DNA of 5,351 nucleotides. Source: Chloroflexi bacterium UBA6019 (GTDB lineage Bacteria; Chloroflexota; Dormibacteria; Dormibacterales; Dormibacteraceae). Positions 1 through 5,031 of the stretch are shown one piece after another. A program made the position numbers and the translations under genes. The stretch lies in assembly GCA_002427995.1 (NCBI GenBank), contig DIZV01000105.1:1-5351 (forward strand), in the 5' to 3' direction. Each line of letters opens with the position of its first letter. Position 1 is the first letter of the stretch. Under the pieces are notes generated by a model. It was not told the origin of the DNA, made no database searches, and worked only from the letters and a program-made list of their open reading frames with translations.

Positions 1-213
1 GCGCTCTGGCAGGCGCATATCGTCGGCTGTGTCCGCTGCCGCCTGTCCGCGACCGGGAGCCGAGCCCAGCGCCGCGCCCTCAAGACGCGTTTTTGCGCCG
101 AGGGCGGGCGCCTGATTCTCAGCCTCGAGGCGATCATGGCCGACCTCCGCGCGCTCTACTCGAAAAGAAAAGTGATGCAGCTTGCAGCAAACGCGGGACA
201 GGAGGGCAGCTGA
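1..213 (+). CDS. 3' end of an unrecognised gene (partial)
   Basis: Frame 1 is open from the left edge to a TGA at 211-213, giving 70 codons whose 5' part lies outside the window. Third positions are strongly G/C, as in the genes downstream, which supports real coding. The visible peptide begins ALWQAHIVGCVRC and ends ANAGQEGS. It has a C-x2-C pair near the start, an Arg-rich middle (about residues 13-30) and a probable helix around residues 40-64 ending in a basic SKRK segment. I do not recognise a family. In relatives of this virus type the gene before the capsid can be a packaging or membrane protein, but nothing here proves that. The last codons are more A-rich (aaa aga aaa), so translation to the TGA is less certain than the upstream part. 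Confidence 0.55.
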   Translation, partial: ALWQAHIVGCVRCRLSATGSRAQRRALKTRFCAEGGRLILSLEAIMADLRALYSKRKVMQLAANAGQEGS

Positions 214-274
214 GGGATTAGGGTCGACGCGCCAAGTTAGTTAACGACTCTGATTCTCTGGGGAGAGAAGCGAC

Positions 275-291
275 GGGCCGGCTCCCGGGCC
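275..291 (+). other. Imperfect GC hairpin in capsid gene leader
   Basis: Two CCGG blocks (278-281 and 285-288) flank a CTC loop. A G-G mismatch separates this stem from two further G-C pairs outside it. It ends five bases before the GAGGG ribosome binding site. There is no T-run after it, so it is not a classical intrinsic terminator. It could tune capsid mRNA translation or stability, or be a chance product of high GC. Confidence 0.3.
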
Positions 292-295
292 TATT

Positions 296-300
296 GAGGG
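296..300 (+). promoter_or_regulatory. Ribosome binding site deciding the TTG start of the capsid gene
   Basis: GAGGG lies seven bases upstream of the TTG at 308. No ATG or GTG is in frame nearby, and the reading frame continues directly into a Thr/Ser-rich N terminus. The spacing supports TTG as the true start. Confidence 0.6.
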
Positions 301-307
301 ATTCCAG

Positions 308-1642
308 TTGACGACCTCCATTCGCTCCAACGCCCAGCCTTCGGGCGGCGTCACCGCCCAGCAGCCGGTCAACCCGGCCATCGCTCCCGCCGACATCCAG
401 GCTCTCGTCGCCGAGCTCACCCCCACCGCTGAGCGTTTCCGCGCCCAGAGCTCCCCGCTCTCCGTCCAGCTCGACAACGGCACCCTGGTACCCGGCGGCG
501 CCGGCGGCACCCTCCAGACGCGAATCGCGTCGGTCGGCCTCGGCTACCGCGTGGTCACCGAGCACACCGTCGTCATCAGCCTGGTCAACACCGCCGCCGG
601 CGCGGTGGTCGTCAACCTCTCGAACTTCTTCCCCTACAACCTGCTCCAGAACACGCAGGTCCAGATCAACGGCGGCGCCACCGTCTACAGCGCGTCCGGG
701 CTCGGCGGCCTCTGGGTCGCGATGCGGAACAAGCGCGGCATCTTCGACCTGACCTCGCAGGGCGGCTTCGGCTTCGGCCTCTCACCGGCGGCGGTTCGGG
801 TTGCCTTCAACGCCAACGGGACCCCGACCAACGCCGGCGCGGTCGGGAACTTTACGGGCATCGCCTCGGTATCGTGCGCGGCGGCCCTCACGACCACCAT
901 CACGGTCACCTTCTACACGATTGAGAAGTTCGCGCTCGACCGCGAAAGCCTGCTCGGCGCCCTGCCCCTGCAGAACAACTCGACCTTCGCCAACATGACC
1001 CGCCAGGTCCTCGCGACCCCCCTCCAGGCTGGTCCCAACAACCACAAGGCGCCGCTCTTCACCGCCGGCGCGGTTCCCGGCACCCTGACTGCGACCCTGA
1101 CCTACACGGTTTCGAGCACCTACGATTTCATGTCGGTGCCCGCTGACCAGGGCCTCTACCAGGAGATGGTCTTCAACTCCTACCAGGTCCAGGAGCAGAC
1201 CAACCTCACCGTCAACGCGACCGGCGCCGGCGCGCTCTCCTACGACATTCCGCAGAACCAGTACCTGATCGCGGCGCACATGACCCTCTTCGATTCGGCC
1301 GGCAACCTGGTCCCGACTGGAGCTAACGGCCTCTCGCTGCTCAAGCTCCAGTACAACGCCGGCGGCGTGATCCCCGTCCAGCAGTTCGCCGGGCGGATGC
1401 GCTTCGCGCAGTTCGTCGACTACGGCGACGACCGCAACTGGCTCGGCGGCTACCGCTTCTGGGACGGCGAGGACACCACCGAGCACATCGCTCGGGCCGA
1501 CCAGATGGGCTGGATCGACACCTACGCCGCCGCCACCCCGCAGCTGGTCGCCGACGTGGCCGCTGCCATCACAACCCCGATCTCCTACAACGTCTGCCGC
1601 GAGTCCGTCGTCGCCGGCGCTGTGCAGGTCGTCGGAGGCTAA
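308..1642 (+). CDS. Major capsid protein, PRD1-type double jelly roll
   Basis: The 444-residue product is best read as the shell-forming trimeric capsid protein of a tailless, membrane-containing phage. It is almost all beta-prone and rich in Asn, Gln, Thr and Gly, with no signal peptide or membrane segment. Residues 1-45 form a flexible N-terminal arm, about 60-215 the first jelly roll and about 235-440 the second. From memory of PRD1 P3 (about 395 residues), the layout matches: an early strand followed by NLSNFFPYNLLQ (103-114; P3 has LTDFGPANLVQ), then a loop and NKRG (141-144; P3 has TAKQG), and LLGALPLQNNS (215-225) where P3 has a similar LTGA stretch at the junction of the two barrels. 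The operon of tiny membrane proteins behind it agrees. No similarity to an HK97-fold capsid is seen. The start is TTG. Exact family within the double-jelly-roll viruses cannot be assigned by eye. Confidence 0.82.
   Translation: MTTSIRSNAQPSGGVTAQQPVNPAIAPADIQALVAELTPTAERFRAQSSPLSVQLDNGTLVPGGAGGTLQTRIASVGLGYRVVTEHTVVISLVNTAAGAVVVNLSNFFPYNLLQNTQVQINGGATVYSASGLGGLWVAMRNKRGIFDLTSQGGFGFGLSPAAVRVAFNANGTPTNAGAVGNFTGIASVSCAAALTTTITVTFYTIEKFALDRESLLGALPLQNNSTFANMTRQVLATPLQAGPNNHKAPLFTAGAVPGTLTATLTYTVSSTYDFMSVPADQGLYQEMVFNSYQVQEQTNLTVNATGAGALSYDIPQNQYLIAAHMTLFDSAGNLVPTGANGLSLLKLQYNAGGVIPVQQFAGRMRFAQFVDYGDDRNWLGGYRFWDGEDTTEHIARADQMGWIDTYAAATPQLVADVAAAITTPISYNVCRESVVAGAVQVVGG
1634..1638 (+). promoter_or_regulatory. 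Ribosome binding site for the 1646 gene, inside the capsid gene end
   Basis: GGAGG overlaps the last codons of the capsid gene and lies seven bases before the ATG at 1646. This links translation of the two genes. Confidence 0.7.
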
Positions 1643-1645
1643 GGC

Positions 1646-2011
1646 ATGATCGGACAGCGATCCTCTCTCACACCGACTAAGGACTTTGCCCAGATGGCGG
1701 TCCCGACCGCGGCGGCTGCCAACGGGGCCAGCCGTCGCAACCAGTCCGACGCGTCCAAGCGGAGCTTCGCCTTTCCCTTCGTGCTGGCCGGCCTGGTAGG
1801 GCTCTACCTGGTCTATGCCGTGCTCGAGCGGCACGAGAAGATCTCGGGGGCGATCAAGCCCTCGAACATGGCGATCAACCTGCGAAACATCGCCGTCATC
1901 CTGGTCCCGGTCGTACTGGGGCTGAACGTGCTCAAGATCCTCGGCGCCAAGCTGGTCGCCTGGGGCATCCCCGGCTCTCGGTACTTCCTGCAGATCGTGG
2001 CAGGCGCCTAG
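1646..2011 (+). CDS. Two-TM membrane protein, probable virion membrane component
   Basis: The 121-residue protein starts three bases after the capsid stop. Residues 1-40 are polar and Ala/Ser/Arg-rich (ending SDASKRS). Residues 42-60 (beginning FAFPFVLAGL) form one hydrophobic helix. A charged loop with ERHEK follows (61-80), and a second long hydrophobic stretch covers about 80-105. The C terminus is short (GIPGSRYFLQIVAGA). No signal-peptide cleavage site is obvious. I do not recognise a family. Its place right behind the capsid gene in a virus of this type suggests a protein of the internal membrane, perhaps linking capsid and membrane or helping packaging; that is inference only. Confidence 0.8.
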   Translation: MIGQRSSLTPTKDFAQMAVPTAAAANGASRRNQSDASKRSFAFPFVLAGLVGLYLVYAVLERHEKISGAIKPSNMAINLRNIAVILVPVVLGLNVLKILGAKLVAWGIPGSRYFLQIVAGA

Positions 2012-2182
2012 GTGCGCTTTGTCGGAGTCCTCCTCATGCTGCTCGGCGGGGCCGTCATCTACGAGCTCTACTACAAGGGCCGGACGATCCCCGAGGCGAT
2101 CGCGAACGTCGGCGCCCTCTACGGGCTCCGGCAGATCGCCAAGCCGGCAGCTGGGGCGGCTCCGGCCGCGGGCGCGGCGTGA
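2012..2182 (+). CDS. Small one-TM membrane protein (56 aa)
   Basis: A GTG start directly abuts the TAG of the preceding gene (2009-2011), with a weak AGG about seven bases upstream. The 56-residue product has one N-terminal hydrophobic helix (residues 3-19, FVGVLLMLLGGAV...), then YYKGRTIPEAIANVG and a flexible Ala/Pro-rich tail ending AAPAAGAA. Third positions are strongly G/C, and the stop overlaps the next start by four bases. This frame explains the region better than the longer open frame at 2019-2414, whose Arg/Ser-rich product looks like a frame shadow. No family recognised; presumed small virion membrane protein. Confidence 0.72.
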   Translation: MRFVGVLLMLLGGAVIYELYYKGRTIPEAIANVGALYGLRQIAKPAAGAAPAAGAA

Positions 2183-2421
2183 ATCCCTCCTCCTCGCTCT
2201 GGGGAGTGATCGTGATCGCCGTCCTGATCGGCGGCGTCGCCCTCGCGATGGGCGCCTTCACCTCCTCGATCGGGCTCGCCCTGGTCGTGCTGCTGCTGGT
2301 CGGCGCGCTCTTCCCGCCGGCGGCGCTGCTGCTCGGCGGGGTCGCCCTCTTCTACCTGGTATTTATCCACGGCCAAGAGCTGTTCGGACGGCTCGCCAAG
2401 GCTCTCGGAGGTAAGAAATGA
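2179..2421 (+). CDS. Highly hydrophobic multi-TM protein (80 aa)
   Basis: The GTG start overlaps the preceding TGA (GTGA), so translation is probably coupled. The product is almost entirely hydrophobic. One membrane helix covers about residues 7-27 (WGVIVIAVLIGGV...). A second hydrophobic block covers about 31-63 and is split by a PP pair at 46-47, giving two or three crossings in all. A short basic C-terminal tail (RLAKALGGKK) follows and would be expected on the cytosolic or virion-interior side. I recognise no family. A holin is a possible alternative because of size and topology, but the position among structural genes favours a virion membrane protein. Confidence 0.75.
   Translation: MNPSSSLWGVIVIAVLIGGVALAMGAFTSSIGLALVVLLLVGALFPPAALLLGGVALFYLVFIHGQELFGRLAKALGGKK
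2407..2412 (+). promoter_or_regulatory. Ribosome binding site for the 2418 gene
   Basis: GGAGGT lies five bases before the ATG at 2418, inside the last codons of the upstream gene. It is a good match and identifies a gene too short for a normal ORF cutoff. Confidence 0.65.
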
Positions 2422-2591
2422 AGATCCTACAGTGGGCCATCTGGGGGTTTTTCGGCGCCGTCATCGCCGGCATCGTCTTCGTCAAGGCAGGCGCCAAGGG
2501 CGGCATGTCGGGCGGCCAGCAGTCGGCCATGATCATCGAGTCGGCCGGCACTGCCGTGTCCGCGACCGCCTCCTCGCTCGAGGGCAACTAG
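2418..2591 (+). CDS. Small one-TM protein with Gly/Ser-rich tail (57 aa)
   Basis: ATGA overlap with the preceding stop and a strong GGAGGT site support this 57-residue frame. The N terminus is a single membrane helix (about residues 5-23, QWAIWGFFGAVIAGIVFV). A small basic step (KAGAK) follows, then a Gly/Ser/Ala-rich segment (GGMSGGQQSAM) and a likely amphipathic tail (SAGTAVSATASSLEGN). Bitopic proteins of this size and form are usual in the internal membrane of tectivirus-like phages, where they can assist packaging or vertex assembly. No particular PRD1 protein can be matched by sequence. The overlapping frame that opens at 2432 is not believed to be used until the next gene. Confidence 0.72.
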   Translation: MKILQWAIWGFFGAVIAGIVFVKAGAKGGMSGGQQSAMIIESAGTAVSATASSLEGN

Positions 2592-2596
2592 GCGCC

Positions 2597-2878
2597 GTGA
2601 TCGGCCAGGACCGCAGCCGCGACCAGGCCCGGGTTTCAACCTCGGAACGGCCGGGCATGATCGCCCAGCTCCAGCGCATGGTCGCGCGCCCCTGGAGCTC
2701 GGCGCCGATGTTCAAGGCCGCCTCCAACAAGCCGAGCGAGCACAACACCGGCAAGATGGCGCGCTACATCCCGGTCGCCCAGCTCGCCGGCGAGCGCCGC
2801 GGCAACCAGTCGATTCGGACCCTGGTCAGCCATCGAATTCATTTCCGTCCTGGTACTCAATCCCTAGGAGGCACGTAG
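2597..2878 (+). CDS. Small basic soluble protein (93 aa), unknown role
   Basis: The GTG at 2597 is chosen because it lies five bases after the preceding stop; a GAGGG at 2580-2584 is a possible but rather distant (12 bases) binding site. ATG 2657 is an alternative start that would give 73 residues. The frame is open back to ATG 2432, but that part lies over the 2418 gene and reads as a shadow. The product has no membrane segment, is rich in Arg, Gln, Ser and Asn, and carries MIAQLQRMVARPWSSAPMF near residues 21-39. It could bind nucleic acid, or be an extended capsid-lining protein such as the tape-measure P30 of PRD1 (84 residues); there is no sequence evidence for either. After about 2830 the codons become much less G/C-ending, so the C terminus is less secure. 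Confidence 0.58.
   Translation: MIGQDRSRDQARVSTSERPGMIAQLQRMVARPWSSAPMFKAASNKPSEHNTGKMARYIPVAQLAGERRGNQSIRTLVSHRIHFRPGTQSLGGT
2866..2871 (+). promoter_or_regulatory. Strong ribosome binding site for the 2879 gene
   Basis: AGGAGG lies seven bases before the ATG at 2879. It is the best Shine-Dalgarno match in the window and suggests the following small membrane protein is made in quantity. Confidence 0.75.
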
Positions 2879-3058
2879 ATGCTCGGTTACCTCACCCACG
2901 TTAAGGGTTGGATGGGCTGGTGGGCTCTGGTCCTGATCGCCGTCCTGATCGGCCTCGCTGAGTTCCTGGGCGGGATCCCCATCGTCCGCCGGCTGCTCTG
3001 GGTCGCCGCCGCGTTCGTCGCCGTGGTGGCCGCGGTGAACGAATGGCAGCGGAAGTAG
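2879..3058 (+). CDS. Small two-TM membrane protein (59 aa)
   Basis: ATG 2879 abuts the preceding TAG and has the strongest ribosome binding site seen here. The 59-residue product has a Trp-rich N-terminal helix (about residues 11-30, WMGWWALVLIAVLIGLAEFL), a GG-IP-turn with two Arg (GGIPIVRRLL), and a second hydrophobic helix (about 39-53) before a polar end, NEWQRK. This is a helical hairpin in the membrane with both ends on the same side. Small two-helix proteins are known for the packaging vertex of PRD1 (P20 and P22 are small membrane proteins), but no homology can be claimed. A holin is another possibility by size alone. Confidence 0.77.
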   Translation: MLGYLTHVKGWMGWWALVLIAVLIGLAEFLGGIPIVRRLLWVAAAFVAVVAAVNEWQRK

Positions 3059-3675
3059 TCGCCGGGCCGCCCAAGCCCGAGGTACCGCCCAAGCCCTCGC
3101 CGAAGAAGAGCGCCGGCCGCCTCAAGACCTGGATGCAGGGCCACGTGGTCGAGCTCGCCTCGCTGGCGGTCGCGATCATCGTCGGCCTCTTCCTGGTCAG
3201 CAAGTCGAAGGCGGGCGGCGGCGGGATCGGCCTGCCCAGCTCGCTCGGCGGCGGCTCGGGCGGCAGCGGTAACCCGCTCGGGTCGACCGCCGCGGTCCCC
3301 GATCCCGGCGTGCCTCCGATCCTGCCGGCGCCGGCCGCCGTGCCCGCCGCCGCGGTGGCGACCGTGCCCGCCGCCGCGGCGGCGACCGTGCTCGCCGCGG
3401 TGAAGAACGTTACCGGTCCTAACGGAATATTTTACAAATACGGAGCCGCGCCGGCCGACCCCGCGCCCGCGCCGGTCCTCTCAACCCTCGACACGCTGCC
3501 CAAGCCGGGCTTGGTCAACCATCCGATGGTGCAGCAGCCCAAGCCGGGCAACTTCTATACCAAACCGCTGCTGCAGTGGAAGCCGATCTACCGGGCGCCG
3601 CTCGGCTACGCCGAGCCCGCCATAACCCCAAGCGGCGACGTGGGCCAGATCGCGCGCAGGAGCGGGCCGTCATGA
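3043..3675 (+). CDS. Membrane-anchored Pro/Ala/Gly-rich stalk-like protein (210 aa)
   Basis: ATG 3043 overlaps the previous gene by 16 bases, with only a weak GGTGAA before it. Order of parts: a Pro/Lys-rich N terminus with repeated PKP (residues 10-21), a basic patch, one membrane helix at about 35-52 (VELASLAVAIIVGLFLV), a glycine linker at 57-80 (runs of GGGG and GGGSGGSG), and an Ala/Pro/Val segment at 95-120 encoded by a 24-base tandem repeat. A more ordered C-terminal part (121-210) has FYKYG, two PKPG motifs and LLQWKPIYRAP. The flexible linker after a membrane anchor suggests the C-terminal part reaches away from the membrane, for example as a vertex stalk or membrane-to-capsid linker like PRD1 P16 in role. 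No family is recognised; the role is inference. Confidence 0.8.
   Translation: MAAEVVAGPPKPEVPPKPSPKKSAGRLKTWMQGHVVELASLAVAIIVGLFLVSKSKAGGGGIGLPSSLGGGSGGSGNPLGSTAAVPDPGVPPILPAPAAVPAAAVATVPAAAAATVLAAVKNVTGPNGIFYKYGAAPADPAPAPVLSTLDTLPKPGLVNHPMVQQPKPGNFYTKPLLQWKPIYRAPLGYAEPAITPSGDVGQIARRSGPS
3340..3387 (+). repeat. 24-base tandem repeat, two copies plus a partial third
   Basis: Units at 3340-3363 and 3364-3387 differ by one base and encode VPAAAVAT and VPAAAAAT. A shortened third copy (encoding VLAAV) follows at 3388-3402. The repeat stays in frame inside the stalk-like gene, so gain or loss of units would lengthen or shorten the low-complexity linker. Confidence 0.85.
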
Positions 3676-4325
3676 GCACCCCGATCGCTAACAACTTCTT
3701 CAACCAGGCCGTGGGCGAGTACGGCCAGGACTACCCGGTCAACCTCGGGACGCCCATCTTCGCCCCCTTCGCCGGCGTCTTCTCGAAGGAAAGCCTGGGC
3801 AACGTGGCCTGGGGTAACCGGGCCTTCGTGCATGGCTCCAACGGCCTCACCTTCGCCGCCGGCCATCTCGGCTCCTTCACCCGGTCCGCCGGCGAGAAGG
3901 TCAAGCAGGGCGATCTGATCGGCTACTCGGGCGGAGCGCCCAGCCTTCACCCGGACGGCACCGTGCAGAGCTCGGGGCCGCATGTCGAGCTCCAATTCAT
4001 CACCGCCGCCGGCAAGTACCTCGACCCCCGCCAGGTGCCCGGGATCTCCCAGCTCGAGCAGGTCATCTTCGGCGCCGCCAAGAGGTCCGCAGAGGCGGCC
4101 GGCGGCGTCGTGAGCAAGCCGCCCGACCTCAACCCGATCGACGCGCTGACCGGCGCCCTCAAGAGCTTCAACGACTTCATCGGCCGCGCGGTGTGGCTGG
4201 CGGTCGGCGTCGGGCTGATCTTCGCCGGCCTCCTGCTCCTGGTCTTTGAAGACTTCGAGAACGCCGGCAAGCAGGCGGCCAAGGTCGCCGCCGCGAATCC
4301 CGAGATACTGGCGGCGGCGGCATGA
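3672..4325 (+). CDS. M23-fold (LytM-like) peptidase-like protein with C-terminal membrane anchor
   Basis: The 217-residue product carries a compact M23 domain at about residues 14-125: EYGQDYPVNLGTPIFAPFAG (16-35), HGSNGLTFAAGHL (54-66), VKQGDLIGYSG (77-87) and GPHVELQF (102-109). M23 enzymes cut peptide bridges of peptidoglycan using zinc held by His, Asp and His (HxxxD and HxH). Here Asp20, His65 and His104 are kept, but the first ligand is Glu16 and the HxH motif reads H-V-E (Glu106). It may bind zinc differently, or be an inactive wall-binding form. A linker follows, then one membrane helix at about 173-191 and a short Ala-rich end. There is no signal peptide. ATG 3672 overlaps the previous stop (ATGA) and has AGGAG at 3658-3662; the open frame back to 3576 is Arg-rich shadow. 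The likely role is peptidoglycan penetration or binding during virus entry. Confidence 0.82.
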   Translation: MSTPIANNFFNQAVGEYGQDYPVNLGTPIFAPFAGVFSKESLGNVAWGNRAFVHGSNGLTFAAGHLGSFTRSAGEKVKQGDLIGYSGGAPSLHPDGTVQSSGPHVELQFITAAGKYLDPRQVPGISQLEQVIFGAAKRSAEAAGGVVSKPPDLNPIDALTGALKSFNDFIGRAVWLAVGVGLIFAGLLLLVFEDFENAGKQAAKVAAANPEILAAAA

Positions 4326-4651
4326 TCCGCGCGATCGTAAATAGCCAGTTGCAGGTTTCGCCGGCCGATACCGCCTGCCCCTCGCGGACCGGCACCAAAT
4401 CGCCCGGCGCCTGGTTCGAGGTCGCCAACCTGAGCCCCTACGCCTTCGAGCTGCTGGACGACGCCGGCCAGGTCCGCGGCATCGCGGGGCCGTTCGCTTA
4501 TACAGCGGTGCCAATGAGTGTTGTCAGCGACCACATCACCCTCCACGCGGTCGGAACCCTGGTCCCGGCAGCACCGCTGGCCGCCGCGAACTGGGTGGTT
4601 TACGCGGGCCTGACCAAGCACCCGGGCGTCGGCACCGAGTCCTATCAGTGA
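4322..4651 (+). CDS. Small beta-rich protein, candidate vertex/penton component (109 aa)
   Basis: ATG 4322 overlaps the upstream TGA by four bases; the binding site is weak, so coupling probably matters. The product has no signal or membrane segment and looks like a beta sandwich: strands near residues 2-13 (RAIVNSQLQV), 30-36 (AWFEVANL), 40-53 (AFELLDDAGQVRGI), 71-81 and 89-96 (NWVVYAGL), with a Pro/Gly-rich end. The phrase FEVANLSPYAFEL resembles surface-exposed or capsid-attached phage domains, but I cannot name a family. Size (PRD1 penton P31 is 126 residues) and position before the spike-like gene make it a candidate penton or spike base. That is inference. Confidence 0.72.
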   Translation: MIRAIVNSQLQVSPADTACPSRTGTKSPGAWFEVANLSPYAFELLDDAGQVRGIAGPFAYTAVPMSVVSDHITLHAVGTLVPAAPLAAANWVVYAGLTKHPGVGTESYQ

Positions 4652-5031
4652 TCTCTTTCCCGATCGTCCGCGCGCCCGGTGCGAGCTCGAAAGCCCCAGT
4701 CTTTACGGGCGGAGTCAACGTTTCGGGCGGTTTGACCGTAGACGGCGGAGCGACCTTCACGAACGGCAGCGTCGTCGTCAATTCCCTCACGGTTTTTGGC
4801 GCAAATGTCAACGCGGCTGCGGCCGTACTCACCATCCAAAGTGTGGGTCAAACCGGAGTTGCGTTAAACAACGGGACGACAACGATCAGCGGCGGCGCAG
4901 CAGTCGCTAGATTTACGGCCGACGCGACCGGGCTCGGCTTCTACGGCCACGCCACGGTCGCACAACCGGCGGCCCCCGTTCTACTCGCCGACGTTATCGC
5001 CATCATTCGCGGTTGCGGGTTGAGTGCATGA
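4648..5031 (+). CDS. Short fibre/spike-like protein, probable receptor-binding component (127 aa)
   Basis: GTG 4648 overlaps the upstream TGA (GTGA). After a short N terminus, residues 19-86 hold repeated Gly-turn beta strands (FTGGVNVSGGLTVDGG, then TFTNGSVVVNSLTVFG, then VALNNGTTTISGG), typical of trimeric fibre shafts. The C terminus reads FTADATGLGFYGHATVAQPA, then LLADVIAIIRGCGLSA. A GFYG...VAQP segment followed by a short helix ending in GL is a recurring end of phage tail-fibre proteins, known to me from many tailed-phage fibres. It would thus be a homotrimeric spike at the vertex. Codons are visibly less G/C-ending than in the capsid gene (TTT, GGA, GTT, TTA, AGA occur), which fits a recently exchanged host-range module. 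Confidence 0.78.
   Translation: MISFPIVRAPGASSKAPVFTGGVNVSGGLTVDGGATFTNGSVVVNSLTVFGANVNAAAAVLTIQSVGQTGVALNNGTTTISGGAAVARFTADATGLGFYGHATVAQPAAPVLLADVIAIIRGCGLSA

Larger units (their letters stand above)
214..307 (+). promoter_or_regulatory. Leader / intergenic region before the capsid gene
   Basis: This is the only non-coding gap of note in the window, with stop codons in the forward frames. Its part around 231-262 is clearly more A/T-rich than the surrounding genes, as expected for a promoter. However, I see no convincing pair of -35 and -10 boxes, so a promoter here is inferred from position and base composition. The 3' part holds an imperfect hairpin and the ribosome binding site of the capsid gene. 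Confidence 0.35.

Noticed and set aside
275..291. Intrinsic terminator before the capsid gene
   Set aside because: The stem has a mismatch and no T-run follows; it lies immediately before a ribosome binding site.
782..1834. Long minus-strand open frame (350 residues) opposite the capsid gene
   Set aside because: Its product is a Gly/Arg/Val/Glu-rich string typical of the reverse strand of GC-rich coding DNA, it runs against the operon and it covers a well-supported gene.
2019..2414. Plus-strand open frame of 131 residues over the 2012 and 2179 genes
   Set aside because: It is an Arg/Ser-rich shadow frame. The two small membrane proteins in the other frames have coupled starts, G/C-ending codons and sensible hydrophobic helices.
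2432..2596. N-terminal extension of the 2597 gene back to ATG 2432
   Set aside because: It would overlap nearly all of the 2418 gene, and its His/Arg/Gly-rich product looks like a shadow; GTG 2597 just after the stop fits the operon pattern.
3576..3671. N-terminal extension of the M23-like protein (32 residues)
   Set aside because: Arg-rich shadow of the upstream gene; ATG 3672 has an ATGA overlap and an AGGAG site.
3606..4514. Minus-strand open frame (302 residues) opposite the M23-like gene
   Set aside because: Arg/Gly/Ala-rich composition, no recognisable motif, and the + strand carries a clear M23 domain.
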